64,000 nt of DNA from Gnetum montanum (GCA_015680685.1 MNCI01004656.1:2086907-2150906), one strand, 5' to 3'. Positions 35,140 through 48,128 are shown, numbered from the stretch's first letter. The notes: generated by a model not told the origin, from the sequence alone. Made by a program: numbers and translations.

Positions 35140-37370
35140 TTGCTACGGCTGGGTAGGGAATTCACCCTGCATAGCTGGAGTAGGTGGTAGTGAAGCTATT
35201 GGTGGAAGAGATGCAACTGGATCAGAAGGATGATATGCTTTTATAATATTACCCCTAGAAGAGGGAGCCCATAATATTCACGGGCTTGGTAGTAAGGTTG
35301 ATGAGTGATGTGACTAGTAGAGTCATGTGGGGAGATTGGCTACTGCATGTAATATCCATATGGGCCAGGTTTTCGGTAAGGAGATTATTGCCTTGGTGGT
35401 GGAATTCCTCATGACTGTGGGTGCTACCACTATTAATATTGCTTAATAGGCTATGGTGGAGTTCCAATTGGATAATACCTTAAGGGTTGGTGGAACTGTC
35501 TTGGGTTACCTTGGGGGGAAGGTAACCTTTGGGGTGCTTGCCATTTGTTCAATTGTGGGTTGAGTGCATACATCCTAGACTCTTGTAGATGTGAAATTAC
35601 AAGGCAACATCCCTTAGGATGGTCATATTGACATATCTCATATCCACTATCATTTTCTATTTTCAAATCCACAACCTCTTCAATGATGGCAACTTTGCCC
35701 TTACCCTTGCTACGTGCATGTTCAAGCTTTTTATTTTTTATTTTCTCACTACCTTGCTCTCTAGACTCCTCTACTATTCTATGAATAGTTTGAAATCGAT
35801 TGTCTAGGGAATTCCATATTTGGTCTACCTTTTTTGAAACTTTTAATTTCATGTTTTGGATAGGTAAAGTTTTCCTATTCACCATCTCTTTGAGTGGTGA
35901 CTCTTCTTCATTCTCACAAAATTTTACTCTCCTCTTCTAAAGGGAAGGATCTTAGTTATACTCTTTCACACTTTCTCTTTTCTATAGCTCACCTTCTTCC
36001 TTAGCAACTTGCTCCAACAGTCTTTGGATTTGATAGGACCTAAGCTAGCATAGTCTTCCATGGGCATAAGTCCCAAGGATTCTTCTTGTTTCATGCATTG
36101 TCCAATCCACAAGATGGTGCAATTGATCCCTTTGTGAATAACCATGGTCAAGACAACTATGTAATAGTGCATAGTATCATCCCATGGAAGCATTCAAGGG
36201 TTCATGTACTCCTTGTTTCCAGCCTTGGATTTTCTTTTGCAAGTTAGACACTCGAGAGTACATTTGGCACTTATCATTGAATAATTCTAACATAGTACTC
36301 CATCTATGAATAGATTCCAGTTCTAAGGACTAGTACCAGCTTTCTACTTCTTTAACTAGTGTCCGTGGGAACAACTTAAGTTTTTTCCATTAATTCTCTA
36401 TGTTTTGTAAGGCACATGTGTCATGGAATTCTTGTAAATGATTCTGAGGTTCAGCGTTATATCCCTCTTCAAATTGTAGGATATTTTTCATATCTAATTT
36501 CTTGATCCTACTATATTTCTGGTGCCTTGTTGGAATTCTAATAGCCTTAGTTATGTTTAACATACTTTGAGTAGCAAGTATGGGTTTATCATGATTGTCT
36601 TTTCCATGGAATCTATGATGCCTACGTTGTTCCCTACTCTCCATTCTTCTATGTCATGACTCTCTAGAGTGCCCTTGTCCCCTTCCCTGGTTGTTTCATC
36701 TATGACATCCACTTTGCCTACCTTTATCCCCATGGTCTTTTTCTTTATGGCCAGGTCAAGATATTGAAGGAGAGGGTGAAAAATATGATGAAGGTGAAGA
36801 AAAAGAAAAAATGTCACCATGACGGTGTCTACTACCTTCTCTTCTGTGGTCTCAACCCTAATTTCGATTGCAATTAGAATGTACACCTTCATCATGAGTT
36901 TGTTTTCCTTTCTTAGACCCTTTGTGCCCATGGGTATTAGAACCTAGGTTATGAATAGTGAAATGAAGGTTATGATACACAACCCTTTGGCCAAAGTCAA
37001 GGGAAGAAACATCATTGTGTGGACGACTGCCTAAGGTAGGTTCACCACCCTCATTTTTGCTAAAGATATGTGGGGCATCATAGGATCACTTACCCTTAAA
37101 AGACTTATGATGTCTCTCTTGTTGCAAGTCTCTTTGACATTGTGCCTCTATGGGATGGTATTCTCTCAAGTCATGGTCTTGCACAATGTATTCTACGTGT
37201 AAGTGCGGCATGCTAATTCGTTTGAGAGCACGAAGAAGCATGCTTGGGACTGAACGATCGGGAGGTAACACTATGTTACCTTCTAAGTATTGCCAATGTA
37301 GGCATTCATCTTGATGGAGGATAAAGGTGAAGTTTGGTATATACTCATCGGGATGACTATATACCACTCA
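35140..37370 (-). pseudogene. gag of element C
   Basis: Pieces in order on the minus strand: 37367-37086 (HPDEYIPNFTFILHQDECLH; DREYHPIEAQCQ-like tail), a Ser/His/Asp-rich stretch (36930-36650), 36644-36390 (SREQRRHHRFHGKDNHDKP; LQFEEGYNAEPQNHLQEFHD), capsid KCQMYSRVSNLQKKI near 36250, then 35885-35451 (KKVDQIWNSLDNRFQTIHRI; GYEICQYDHPKGCC; SHLQESRMYALNP). The CQYDHPKGCC segment takes the place of the zinc knuckle. The 124-codon frame at 36557-36931 is a shadow. Confidence 0.82.
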
Positions 37371-37591
37371 AACTTGTTGAGGGACTGGTGGATTCTATGT
37401 CATGTGTATTACATGGTCGACTATTTCTTGTTTCAGACCTAGGCAGTGAGGCACTTTCGTACGAAGAAGGAGACTTACTTGTCTATTCAATGTGCAATGT
37501 ATTCTTGTTTATTATTTTCTTAACCAACCCTAAGGGTTTTTTCTAATGATGTGAATGATTTTCTATGTTCTAGTTAGTGCACAAACAACTA

Positions 37592-37611
37592 AGTCCTCAG
37601 CAATGGTGCCA
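37592..37611 (-). other. Primer-binding site of element C (tRNA-Asp type)
   Basis: Minus-strand TGGCACCATTGCTGAGGACT sits just inside the 5' LTR. Tat/Athila-type elements use TGGCGCCGTTGCCGGGGA, complementary to tRNA-Asp. All differences are G-to-A or C-to-T, mostly at CpG. Confidence 0.82.
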
Positions 37612-37612
37612 A

Positions 37613-38539
37613 TGATGAGTGATGAGGTACGCCTATGCTCAACCCTACAAATATGAGCATTTCACACATGATCTAATCAAATTCTAAGGACTAAGTTCTT
37701 ATGCACCCTTATGAAGCAAGGATGGGTTATTTGATCGCTGTTTTCCTAAGGTTACTTGTATGTCATGATTGTATGGTTAAGTAAGCTTGAGACATATGAT
37801 TTTTATAGCTTTTATGTTTTTATGTCCTGTGCTAGTAGGGAAAGAGAGATATAACTAAGTGACTAATTTAGCTTAACTACTTATTAACTAGGCTTTAACT
37901 AATCCTAACACTAGTATCCATTCTCACTTATCGCACACATCCCAAACTAGTGCAACACTACTAGGATTACCAAACACTAGTCGTTATTAGGTTACCAAGT
38001 GTTACACACATGCTCGAAGTGATCGTACTAAGTTTATTTTAATGATTTTCTTAATTGATCAAAATGAATTGCTATGCTAATAACATAAATGTAAAGTGCA
38101 TAAAATAAAATAAAATAAAAGAAATGTGTAAGAAAACAAATCTCAAGTGTTGCAAGGATGAATCGAAGAGCGCGTCTTTATTGCCATACACAAGGTGTGC
38201 TCAGGTACACAATGCTCGAATAAAGATCCATCCACACTTTGACCTCCTGCTATGGGCACTTGGAAACTACTCTAACTTCCAGATAGACTACAAGAGTTTC
38301 GCTACTTGACTGCTACAAGATTCCTTTCCAATTGTGTGCCTAGGCACTGTATTTATAGACTTGGGAGCAACTACTCTAATAATTAGAGTAACCACTCTAA
38401 TAATTAGAATAAAGTGCTAGATAAAGTGCTCTAATAATTAGAATAAATTTCTAGGGTAACTACTCTAATAATTTGAATAAACCCCTAGAGTAACTACTCT
38501 AATAATTAGAATAAACTGCTAGAGTAACCGCTCTCATCA
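37613..38539 (-). repeat. 5' LTR of element C
   Basis: 927 bp, plus-strand ends TGATGAG and CTCATCA. TATA box on the minus strand at 38350-38357 (plus TATTTATA). U3 tandem array 38371-38535 as in the 3' LTR. Confidence 0.92.
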
Positions 38540-38544
38540 ATATC

Positions 38545-41000
38545 TTTTTAAATGTTTTAGTTTTGCATGCCCATTATCTTTTGAAATGTTATTCTAATTT
38601 TGCATGTTTTTTATCTTCATTCTATACTACACTAATTTCAATGGCAAATTTATGATATAAGACATAGACTTCTTCCATCAATAACTATCTATTTTTCTTG
38701 GCCAATTTATTTAAGTCTCAACTAACTATAGTAAATTATTGTCATAGATGATTGAGGCTTTTCTCTAGTTGATTCTTTTTCTTTCCACATTAATCATCCT
38801 TCTATTATAAGAAATAAGATTTTTGTTCTCCTCCTCTAAAGTAACAAATGATTTTATATGATCATATATTTTTTCATCTATAATAGAAGAATCCCATATT
38901 TCTTTTTCTTTACCTATCTCAATTTAGTGCTACATTATCATAAGATTGTTGACTTGCTCTATTCTGAATTATTCTAACTATTCTGATGTAATGTACCTAA
39001 CATAATTTGCACTTGGATCCTTAGCTAGGCTAATTTTCTTTGTAATTTGTAAAATTTTGATTTCACATATTGTAAGCATGTCTCTACAATTACTAGCTTT
39101 TCTCTGGTGTATATCAACTCTACTTGTACATTAGTAATGTTATCTGGAATATCAAAAAGTTCTTCCATAAAATATGCAATTTACAGTAATTTCTCTAGAG
39201 AATTTTCATGTTGATTTCCAGCCATAAGTCTGTTTTCATTATCTTGGACTCCATTAATTATTTTATCATTCTTCATTCTAGTGAATTCTATTGGAGACAC
39301 TATAGGAAAATCGACGGCTTCTTTGATATTATTTGTAATCAACTCAGCAGCTTCTTGCTCTTCCTCATGTTCCATAACCACTACGGTTGCATATTTTTGA
39401 GTCCCCAATGTTATATGAAATGTAGAAACATTTCAAAATATTTATGCATTCCAATTATCTTATGGAAAATTTACTCAAATTTGACCTATTGTTGAATTTA
39501 TTGAAACTTCTAGTAAATCCTATCTTACTTTGAACATTTTCTCCAAGTCTTGGATTTCCCAAAGAATAGTTTCTATATGTTCTTATAGATGACTCATAGT
39601 GGGCCTCTAATCTCTTGGTTCTTTTTATAGAACATAAATGCTTGGATTTGTACTTCCTATTTTTATTGGTGAAACTATATTTAGTGTGCTTGATGACTAT
39701 TTTGTTTGATTATTTTTTAGAGGCATTAGTTTTATCATCTTAGTATAAGATGTATTTTGAGCCCTTATGACCATGTCATTCATATATACAAAAATTCTAG
39801 CACTTTTGCACATCTTCTTAATCAAGCAAGTAAATGACAATGTTAGTTTACCTCACTATTTTTCTTCAAATTAGTGAACAACTTCTAAGAAAAAACATGT
39901 GCCAAATTTGCTTAATATTTTCCATTAAGGATGATGCTACCCTAGGCTACATATGTAGATATCCTATTGAGCTTGACATTTTTACACAAGTGATAGTTTT
40001 CTATTTTAAAATAAATCTTTTCTATTAATTACAGGAAATCATATTCTTTCTTCTTATCTCTGTAAGCTCTTTGCACTGATAATTTACAGGTTACTATATT
40101 TGAGTAGGTAAAAATTGGAGTGGTTGTTGTGCCAATATTTGGTAGGACCAATGCAATGATAATGCTTCAATTAAATATGATATAGTCAGTTCTTCAATAT
40201 TACTATAGCATCTCCTTGCTTGTTATGCTAAAATTGATATGCCTTCCTCAAATGTCATTTACTATTGGTAGATATGATTGGCTAGAACAATGATTCCTAT
40301 AACTATTCTTTCACTTTCTAAGATAAAAATTCCAAAAAAATCCAAAATTTAGCTCTAAAATTACACTAGCCATTATAGACTTGGCTCCTATTACATTTTT
40401 CTAGTTTTAAAAGAGTATTGTCTCTCTGCTTGGCTAAATATCTAGTAGCCTCAATGTTGATGCTTGTAGCCATTCTTGCACTTTCTAAGATAAAACTTCC
40501 AAAACATATCCAAAGTTTAGCTCTACAATTACACTAGCCATTATAAACTTGGATCATATTGCATTTTTCTAGTTTTTAAAGAGTGGTAACTCTTTGCTCA
40601 ACTTAAAAGATACTAGCCTCAATGCTTCTACCTATGTTAACTATTGTGTTTTGGTGTTAGTTGATGATTGTGATGTGGGTTGATGAATTAATTGGGATTG
40701 TGCTTCTTTCTCTTCTAGTTGTGGTTTCCTTAGTTATTTTCCTCCTCATCCTCTACCACATTCTACTCTGGTTCTTTTTACTCATGGCTATGATGGTTCT
40801 CTAGCTACAAGGTTTTCTTTTGAAGCCATTTGCAATTTCCAAGAGGTCAATAATGTCTTTCAAAAATTTTGAAAGTTCTTGTTCTAATTCCTAATCTTTC
40901 ATATATCTTTTGGATATAATTAATTATTGGAAGGAAAATAATCTTTTTTATCAAATGTAACTCTTTTTGTAAAATATCCAAAACTATATTAGTAGAAAAA
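38545..41000 (-). pseudogene. GI novel ORF, proximal part (unrecognised, coiled-coil-like)
   Basis: Long decayed minus-strand reading. Upstream part about 40860-40700: ECGRG, then KPQLEEKEAQSQLIHQ, a charged Gln-rich region. Then a tandemly duplicated block, each copy with IMASVI-ELNFG (40479-40645 and 40312-40478). Then AYRDKKKEYDFL (about 40075). Open piece 39408-39181 reads EHEEEQEAAELITNNIKEA and continues after a stop as NVQVELIYTREKLVIVET and VKSKFYKLQRKLA, heptad-like. It then runs into element C at 38540. H has the same order. No RT or integrase motif. I do not recognise the family. Confidence 0.5.
40312..40645 (-). repeat. 167-bp tandem duplication inside the GI ORF
   Basis: CACTTTCTAAGATAAAA begins at 40312 and again at 40479. 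The two copies run in parallel through ACACTAGCCATTATA and TTTTTCTAGTTTT to CCTCAATG. Confidence 0.85.
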
Positions 41001-41639
41001 ATTCCCTAGTTTGGAAAACACTATTTTTAGAAAAATAGTTAATGTTGGAATTACTACATCACAAGATCCATAATTTTTTTTTTGCAATGTGATAATGGAC
41101 TTTGATAATCAATAAAGAAAGACATATTTTATTTTTTTATTAGAAAATCCATCAAAATTTTCACATAGTTGTAGGCCCTTGAATTGTTAATAAATGGTTA
41201 ATTTGTTAGATCTATAATATGCACATGAGTTAGGAGAGAAAACTCCAGAGTTTGCCAAAAAAATATAGCCATTCTTTACTTATTAATTATTTAAGAAAAT
41301 TATAATAATTATTGGTAATCATTTTCAATGCCTTGATAGACTTATCTAATGGCATTTTTCGACACTTAAAAATAATATTCATAATGGTAGAATTTTCTAA
41401 TGGTTAAAATTTTATTTGAAAAATTACATCCTACATAATATTGATGACATTATTGACAGAATAATAAAGATATGTACAATTCATGAAAAAAATGATTTAA
41501 AAAAGGAAAAATTTCATAAATAATAAAAAAACATATTATGAAATAATTTGAAAGATTTTGAATTAATGAAAAATTGATAAAAATTTAAAACAATGACAAA
41601 AAATCATAAACCAAAAAAGTTAATATGCACTTACCAATT

Positions 41640-42680
41640 TCTGATTCTAGATAAGGTACCTCACTTAGAACTAAACTCATGGGTAAGTGTTCAAAAATCA
41701 ATTGCATATTTCTAAGGTCATACACTATAGGTTTTCTGTTTATCATCTTTACTAATTTATGTTTTTGTTTGTTATCCCATGCAACATTGATGATAATTAG
41801 ATTTTGATCATTTGGAGATACATACCTTGTTGAACCAAATTTTATTTCAATTTTAAAGGATTTAGAGTTTTTTTATTTGTGATTTTAGGTTTTGAGTTTC
41901 TATGTTTGCTACTTCTTTTTGATGTACAATTAGGTTGGAAGTTGTTCTTTTGTAGGTTCTCTATTTTGATCATTTTCTTGGGATAGGAGTTAATAAGTGA
42001 GTTGGATCTATCCATGCATGTTTTGGATATTTTTATGATCTCATTTCTTGACCATTTTGTTTCTTTTCGTTTGGTAACTATTGTTCCTTTCTTTCACACA
42101 TTCTTTTTTCAAGTTTTTTGTGGGCAATATAAGGATTATTTTGATGTTCTAAACTTTTGTTTTTTAACTACAATTCTCATCATTGTAAATAATTCATAGA
42201 ATTATTTGTATTTGCATGGATCCATGCTCATTTTTCGTGGAATTTTCCAAATATAAATCTCTTATTCTTAGCTTAGCATCAATTGTGCTAATCCATGCTC
42301 TCCTCATAAGGATAAGAAAGTCTCCCTTATCATTCTTCACATTTATTATAAGGAAATTTGTTGAATAAGATCATCCATTAATAGTGCTCATTACATTGTC
42401 TACCTATCCCAAAGAAATGGTAACTAATTAATCTACAAGGTCTGGTCTTATGTTATACTTCTTTAATGATAGTAGGATTTATGCCTTGTACATTTTTGAG
42501 AGATCAAATTGAATCCAAAACCTAGATCTAGTAGATATTTACATATTAAATTTCTAACAATTCGCAAATAAATCAAAGGACTTTCAAAATCTATTCTTAT
42601 TATCAGAAAAATCTATACTATTATCTAGTCTAATACTATATGAGTCAACATGGTAGTCCTAATGTTCACACTTTAGTTCA
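41640..42680 (-). pseudogene. GI protease and pre-RT linker
   Basis: The minus-strand reading CKYLLDLGFGFNLIS (about 42545-42500) aligns with C CKALLDLGSGVNLIS; active-site DLG kept. Nucleotide similarity to C 34500-34960 continues through the GRAW region (about 42290). After an unaligned part (42000-42180) the linker STRYVSPNDQNLIIINVAWD near 41830-41770 matches C 34060-34140. It stops short of any RT. Confidence 0.65.
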
Positions 42681-42689
42681 AAAGAATTA

Positions 42690-43249
42690 TGAATTTGTTT
42701 AAATGACTTGGAGATATTGAAATTGAAATGGAGTCATATCAAAAATATCTTGCTTTTGTTGGGATGGGCTTGTAGATCTACTAGTTCTCTTTGCAATTGT
42801 AGGATTTATCTTAAAGAAAGGATACTTTCTAGATATTCATTTAGTATTACTGGTATTATTATCCATGTGTATGTTTACAAATCTAGTTGCACTTTTTGTT
42901 GGGGCTATATTGGTAGTTCACCTTATATTGATGGTGGAAAAACTAAAGGAAGTTAAGTAGGAGGTTGTTGAGGATCTTGCATGGTTGATGAGAAATATAA
43001 GATGATGACTTAGCTTATGGAATTATGGGTTGATGATATTTAGCAATATAGTAGTGGGAATAAATATGGGCAAACTTATTCCTAGAAAAAACAGGCTACT
43101 AGATGTAGTTTTCTATAGGATTACTTTATCTTGGTGGTACCATCCCTCATGACTATGGGTTCTATCATTTTTGGTGGTATTGTTAATGAGTTTGAGGATG
43201 AGCCTTATTAGGATATACTATGGTTGTTGTGAATAGGATTATATGTAGT
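42690..43249 (-). other. GI gag-protease spacer, decayed
   Basis: Corresponds to C 35090-35560 by position. Only scattered similarity (GGTGGTACCATCCCTCATGA against the C block GGTGGTGGAATTCCTCATGA). No readable frame. Confidence 0.45.
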
Positions 43250-43726
43250 TATCTTGCAAGAGCATTTTTCTTAATCATCTTTAAATTTAATGCATATACC
43301 CTTAATTCCTATAAGTGAGTCATGATAGGAAAAAACCCTTTAGGATATTTGTATTTGCATAAGTCACACCCATATTTACTTTTCAGACTAGAATTAGTAA
43401 CCTCTTATACAACAGTAGCTTTTTCTTTATACTTGTACATGTCATGTCATTTTTCTCTTCTATGTCTTTTTTTTCTTTGCTTTAGTTAGATATTTCTCTA
43501 TCCTTTCTTCTAATATCTTTAGTGTTGATTTAAACTTCTTATTTATGAAATCTTGTATCTTTTTAACATTTCCTATAATGTCAGATATAGACTTTTAAAT
43601 TGGTAAGGTCTTTCTTCTAATCACCTCTTTCATAGATTGTTTCTCTTATGTCTCATAGACCTGAACATCACTTTTGCAAAGAGATGAATCCATATTATAT
43701 TCTTACATAAATTATCTCTTCCTTAG
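43250..43726 (-). pseudogene. GI gag, C-terminal part left of D
   Basis: Aligns base by base with C 35570-35970 (for example TTTAGGATATTTGTATTTGC against TTAGGATGGTCATATTGACA, then the AACCTCTTATACAACAGTAGC block and the CACCTCTTTCATAGATTG block). Interrupted by D immediately after CTTAG at 43726; the next gag bases are at 53751. Confidence 0.75.
43722..43726. repeat. Target-site duplication CTTAG, left copy of D
   Basis: Exact repeat of 53751-53755. Confidence 0.85.
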
Positions 43727-44606
43727 TAATGAAACACATTTTCCAGTAGTTGCAACGTTGGGTATCCAACATCAGGGCTATGAAATTAGGTACATGACAT
43801 CATGGTCTTGATGTGATATCGGGTATCCAATGTCAGGGTATATACATTGGCCTATAAATATAGCACTTGGGCTCTCAATTTGAATTATTTTTTCATAACT
43901 TTTTGGTCATTTTTTAGTCAAAGTAGTGAAGCTCTTATATTTTATTTTCTCCAAAGTTAGAATATTTTCTGAGTGCCCATAGAAGGAGTCTAAGTGTGTA
44001 CAGTTCTTTGTTTGAGCACTGATGTACCTGAGCATAGTAGTGTGATGAGAATAAAAATGAACTATTTTGACAATCCTTGCAACATTGAGAATAGACTAAT
44101 ATTTCTTTTAATGCACTTTACTTTTATTCTCTTTACTTTAATGCATTTAAATTGAGTAATTTATTTTTAGCAATTAATGAACACAAGCATGACCACTTCA
44201 AACATACATATAGTACTTGGTAACCTAACAATGCTTAATGTTTGGTAGCCTAGCAGCACTATATGTGTTTAGGATGTGTCTAATAAAGTGGTATGGTTAC
44301 TTGTGTTAGGCTAGCTAGTTAGTAGATGAATTAGATCTTAAATTACTCCACCTTTCATTCTTGTTGTAGGTTATCAAAATTATAAAACATAAAATAAGAA
44401 AAATCATGTACCTCAGCTACACTTAAACCATACCATTAAACCTCACAAGTGTAGTTGGGAAGACAATGAATGTTCTTAACACCCATTTCACTTCCTTGAA
44501 GAATTAGTGTACTAGAAAACTATAGTTCCATGGAATTCAACCAGATCATATGTAAATGCCTTAGTGATTCATATGGTTGGGTCTAGGGGTACCTCACTAC
44601 TCATCA
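43727..44606 (+). repeat. 5' LTR of element D
   Basis: Starts TAATGAAACAC (3' copy TGATGAAACAT, so TG has become TA) and ends CACTACTCATCA. U3 has degenerate tandem units around GGGTATCCAATGTCAGGG (43750-43845). TATA box TATAAATA at 43853-43860. Confidence 0.9.
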
Positions 44607-44607
44607 T

Positions 44608-44627
44608 TGGCATCATTACCAGGGATA
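44608..44627 (+). other. Primer-binding site of element D (tRNA-Asp type)
   Basis: TGGCATCATTACCAGGGATA is one base inside the LTR; a decayed TGGCGCCGTTGCCGGGGA site. Confidence 0.82.
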
Positions 44628-44849
44628 TTTTTGTTGTTTCATGCACTATCTAGAATTTAGTAAAAATTATTTAAGTCATTGGGATGAACCTTAGACTCAC
44701 ATGACATCTTAAGATTACTACAACAAAATTTCAAAGCACACTACAATTTTTACTTTTCTAACATAAAGTGTCTTCTTCACATAGGATTAATTCTTGACCC
44801 ATGTCTAATGGAGCTCATTCACTAATGCCCCAACAATATTGAATGGTAT

Positions 44850-46640
44850 ATGCTCATCTTGATGAGTATATACCCAATTTCACCTTCATCCTACATCAAG
44901 ATGAATAGCTACAGTGGCGTGACATAGAGGGAAACATTGTGTTGCCACTTGATTGATCTATTTCTGTAATGCTTTACCAAGCACTTATCCATATTGGTCC
45001 TTAGGAACATCATGTTGAGTATGTTGTGCAAGGAAATGATGCCAAGGATTACCATCCCACAAAGGCACAACATCTCTAGGATTGCCAATTAGAGCAGTGT
45101 TATGAATCTTTGAAGGGAAAAGGATTTAATAACTCCTCATTCTTTCTATACCAAGATGATGGTGGGGAATCCTTATCTAGGGGTTTTCCATTTAGTGATA
45201 TTCCACTTTTTGACTTCAATGATGGTGGTCAAAACCAGAACTTGTAGTACACAATTCACAATCCTAGTTCTGGTAAGAATGGATCTACTGACAAAGAAGG
45301 ATCCAAAAAGGAAAGTAAAGGCAAGGATGTGGACAACAAACAAGATCATGATCATTGAAGAGGTTGTAGCAGGCATCATGATGATGGTCATTCTCCTTCC
45401 TATTTTCCTTCATCATCATCTTCTTCTTCTTCTTGCTTTGATCATGATTGTAGAAGGTGAGACCATGATGGAGGTGACCAAAATAACCAACGAGGCCAAG
45501 ATAATTGAAATGACCAAAATGACCATCAGAAAAGGAAAGAACAAGGGCGTAGACATTCAAGCAAAGCACATCGCCATGAATTAAGGGGTAGTAATGGGAA
45601 TTGTAGGAACCATGATCAAGGCCTCAATGAACCTTTGCTTGCTACCTAAAATATGTTGAATATCACAAAGGTAGTATGTATTCCAACAAGGCATGTGAAG
45701 GATAGTTAGATTAAAAGGCTAAACATGAATAATATTCCTTTTTTTGAAGGGGGATATAACTCTAATCTATAGAACCATCTCCAGATGCATGTGCCTTGCA
45801 AAACATAGAGAATGAGTGGCAAAAACGTAAGTTATTCCCATGGACACTCATCAAAGAAGCAAAGAACTGGTACTGATTCTTAATGTTAGAATCTATCAAA
45901 CAATGGTGTACTATGCTTGAATTATTTAATGAAAAATATCAAATGTACTCTAGAGTGTCCAACTTGAGAAGGCAGATCATGAACCCTTTGATTCTACCAT
46001 TGGTCGATACTATTCCTTAATGCACAAATGTCTTGGCCATGGTTACTCTTAACTAGATCAACTTTGCCACATTATAGAGGGTCTTTGATTAGAAATGAGA
46101 AGAACCCTTGGTGTTTATGCCCAAGGACGACTATCAAAATTAAGTGTTCATTAGATACAAAGACTAATTAAGTAGGTACCTAAAGAGGAGCATGAATTAA
46201 GAAAAATAAAAAGTGTAGAAGAGTATAACCATGATCCTTCCATCAACAATAGGGAGGTTCAATTCTATGATAGTGAGGAAAAATATGCATATGATGAGGT
46301 GGCTAATAGGAAAATCTTGCCACTCCAAAGATTTCATTGTGAACTTATGGCCAAGGTTGATTAGTTATGGGACTCTTTGAATAGAAAATTTCAAGCTATC
46401 TTAAAAATTTCTCAAGAGTCTAAGGAACAAACTATTGATCATGAATGTAGGAGGCATAGAGAAGCTGAAGGTGCCTATCACAATAGGCAAGGTCAAGATT
46501 GCTACGATAAAAGAGGTTGCAGAAATTGAAGCAAATGATGATGGTGGGTGTGACATTTGCCAATATATACATCCTAAGGGACGTTACCCGATTTTGTCAC
46601 ACATATAGGAGTCTAGAGTGTATCCTTTAAATCCATGACT
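44850..46640 (+). pseudogene. gag of element D
   Basis: In order: DEYIPNFTFILHQDE (44850), HHVEYVVQGND, FNNSSFFLYQDDGGESLSRG, FSDIPLFDFNDGGQNQNL, a Ser-rich run with SPSYFPSSSSSSSSCFDHDC (about 45385-45450), DQNNQRGQDN, HSSKAHRHELRGSNGN, NMLNITKVVCIPTRHVKD. After frameshifts the capsid end and the DICQYIHPKGRYP segment follow near 46555. Matches C gag. The 142-codon frame at 45156-45584 is out of frame with gag. Confidence 0.8.
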
Positions 46641-47334
46641 AACACAAAGGTAAACATCTAGAAGATTACCTTATCATCAAGGTAATTTTAGGTAGTTCCA
46701 CTATCAACAACCATATTATCCAAGTGGAGCTCAACTATAATCATATGAGCTATATCGACAATGGTAGCAAACACAATCATTGGTGCTAACACCACCAAGG
46801 CAAAAATACATTTACTAGTAGCCCAATCCATATGGTTACTACATTTAGAAACCACTATATCCATGTGACTGCTGCAGTCATGATTCTCCTTTCCAGTCTT
46901 ACTACCACCATTCTAATTATTATCAAACTCATTCTTCATACAAAAGAAGGTATACCAACTGTTACCCTTATCCTTCTTCTATCCTTACACATGTTCCTCC
47001 TCCACCTATGCATGGTGAACTACCATCTCAACCATAACAACACAATGCTACCAAGGCCATTAACTTACAACTAATTAATCAACTGAGTGGTTTGGATACT
47101 CGATCAAAGAAAAGATCTTTCTTTCAATGTTGTAATCCACCTAAGCCCTGACATACACCCATGGATGACAACCCTGCTCTTGCATCTTCCTCTATATCCA
47201 ATACCTTCAAGTGCTCTTCAAAACAAATTCCACCTAGGATCCATTCTATTATGCTTACTCATGCCATATTTGATTGGATTCATGCTTGAAACCTTCGGAA
47301 GAAGTTAGTAAATCCTATAAGTCCTCTAATTTAT
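46641..47334 (+). pseudogene. gag-protease spacer of element D
   Basis: Pro/Tyr/Gln-rich, matching the C part just below its gag (about 35140-35500), for example QLISXLSGLDTR-type sequence near 47075. Short frames here are not separate genes. Confidence 0.5.
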
Positions 47335-47790
47335 TTGCAGATCATTGGGAATGAACCATGCAAAGCTCTTCTCAACTCTGGTTTTAGTGTTAACCTGATC
47401 TCCCATGACATGTATACTGCATGGAACCTACCTCCTTTAAAGAATAGAAATATTAGATTAAAATATATAGACCAGTTCATTACTATTTCATTGGAACTAG
47501 TAGAAGATATTGTAACACTATCTGTGGGTGGTCTTGTCCTATTGATTTCCTAGTGATCAAGGTAGAGAACTACAAAGGGGGCTTTCCAGTCATCATGGGA
47601 AGGGCATGGCTTAGCACCATTGATGTCAAAATGGGTATTAGAGATCTTTTCCTAAAAATATCTGAAGAAAATGCATTTGGAAAGATCAAAAAGAAAAGAG
47701 TTCCATGCATCATGTACAGTGATACAAGGTGCAATTGTGTGCAAAAACTTTGGGCTGTAAAGAAAGTATCTATTTCCATATGCAAGTAGT
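47335..47790 (+). pseudogene. Aspartic protease of element D, active site changed
   Basis: 47335-47553 reads QIIGNEPCKALLNSGFSVNL where C has CKALLDLGSGVNL: the catalytic Asp is Asn. 47553-47789 has GGFPVIMGRAWLSTIDVKMG. Stops separate the pieces. Confidence 0.85.
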
Positions 47791-47933
47791 GTGCACTATA
47801 AGTAGAAATTCAAAGGTGTCTGTACACAATATCCATAAAACAAGAGGTTACCCAGTGGCTAACCATTGATTCTAAGAGCAACACACTTTGCATCTAACTG
47901 ACTAAGAGCTTAACATGTGCATATGTCGTAGGC

Positions 47934-48128
47934 ATGAATGAACTAGAGCAAGTTCATCACCAACTCTTTGATGATGAAAATGATGATACTTGTTGGGAAG
48001 AGTTGGAAATTCCTAAAATTTTCAAGAAAGAGCCCTTTGAACTAACGATTCTACCAGTTGGAATGAAATATGTGTTTTTAAAAAATGGAAAGTTGATCAT
48101 AATTAATGCAAATCTTGCTCCAGAGTAG
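47934..48128 (+). pseudogene. Protease-RT linker of element D
   Basis: MNELEQVHHQLFDDENDDTC, then KEPFELTILPVGMKYVFLKN; same segment as C 34300-34060. Confidence 0.7.

Larger units (their letters stand above)
28413..38539 (-). mobile_element. Element C: Tat/Athila-like gypsy with both LTRs
   Basis: A 10.1-kb minus-strand element: 5' LTR 37613-38539, tRNA-Asp-type PBS, gag, protease, RT, RNaseH, integrase, a ~1.9-kb 3' region without open frame, PPT and 3' LTR 28413-29360. LTRs have TGATGAG...CTCATCA ends. Nested in GI. RT keeps its catalytic FIDD, and protease and RNaseH keep their first Asp, so it is the least damaged pol in the window, yet stops occur in every domain. Confidence 0.9.

Noticed and set aside
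36557-36931. 124-codon minus-strand frame
   Set aside because: Shadow of the C gag, which runs in another frame through the same bases (SREQRRHHRFHGKDNHDKP follows).
45156-45584. 142-codon open frame, the second longest in the window
   Set aside because: Out of frame with the gag of D. The true gag reading here is the Ser/Asp/His-rich FNDGGQNQNL frame, and the long frame is a product of low-complexity codons.
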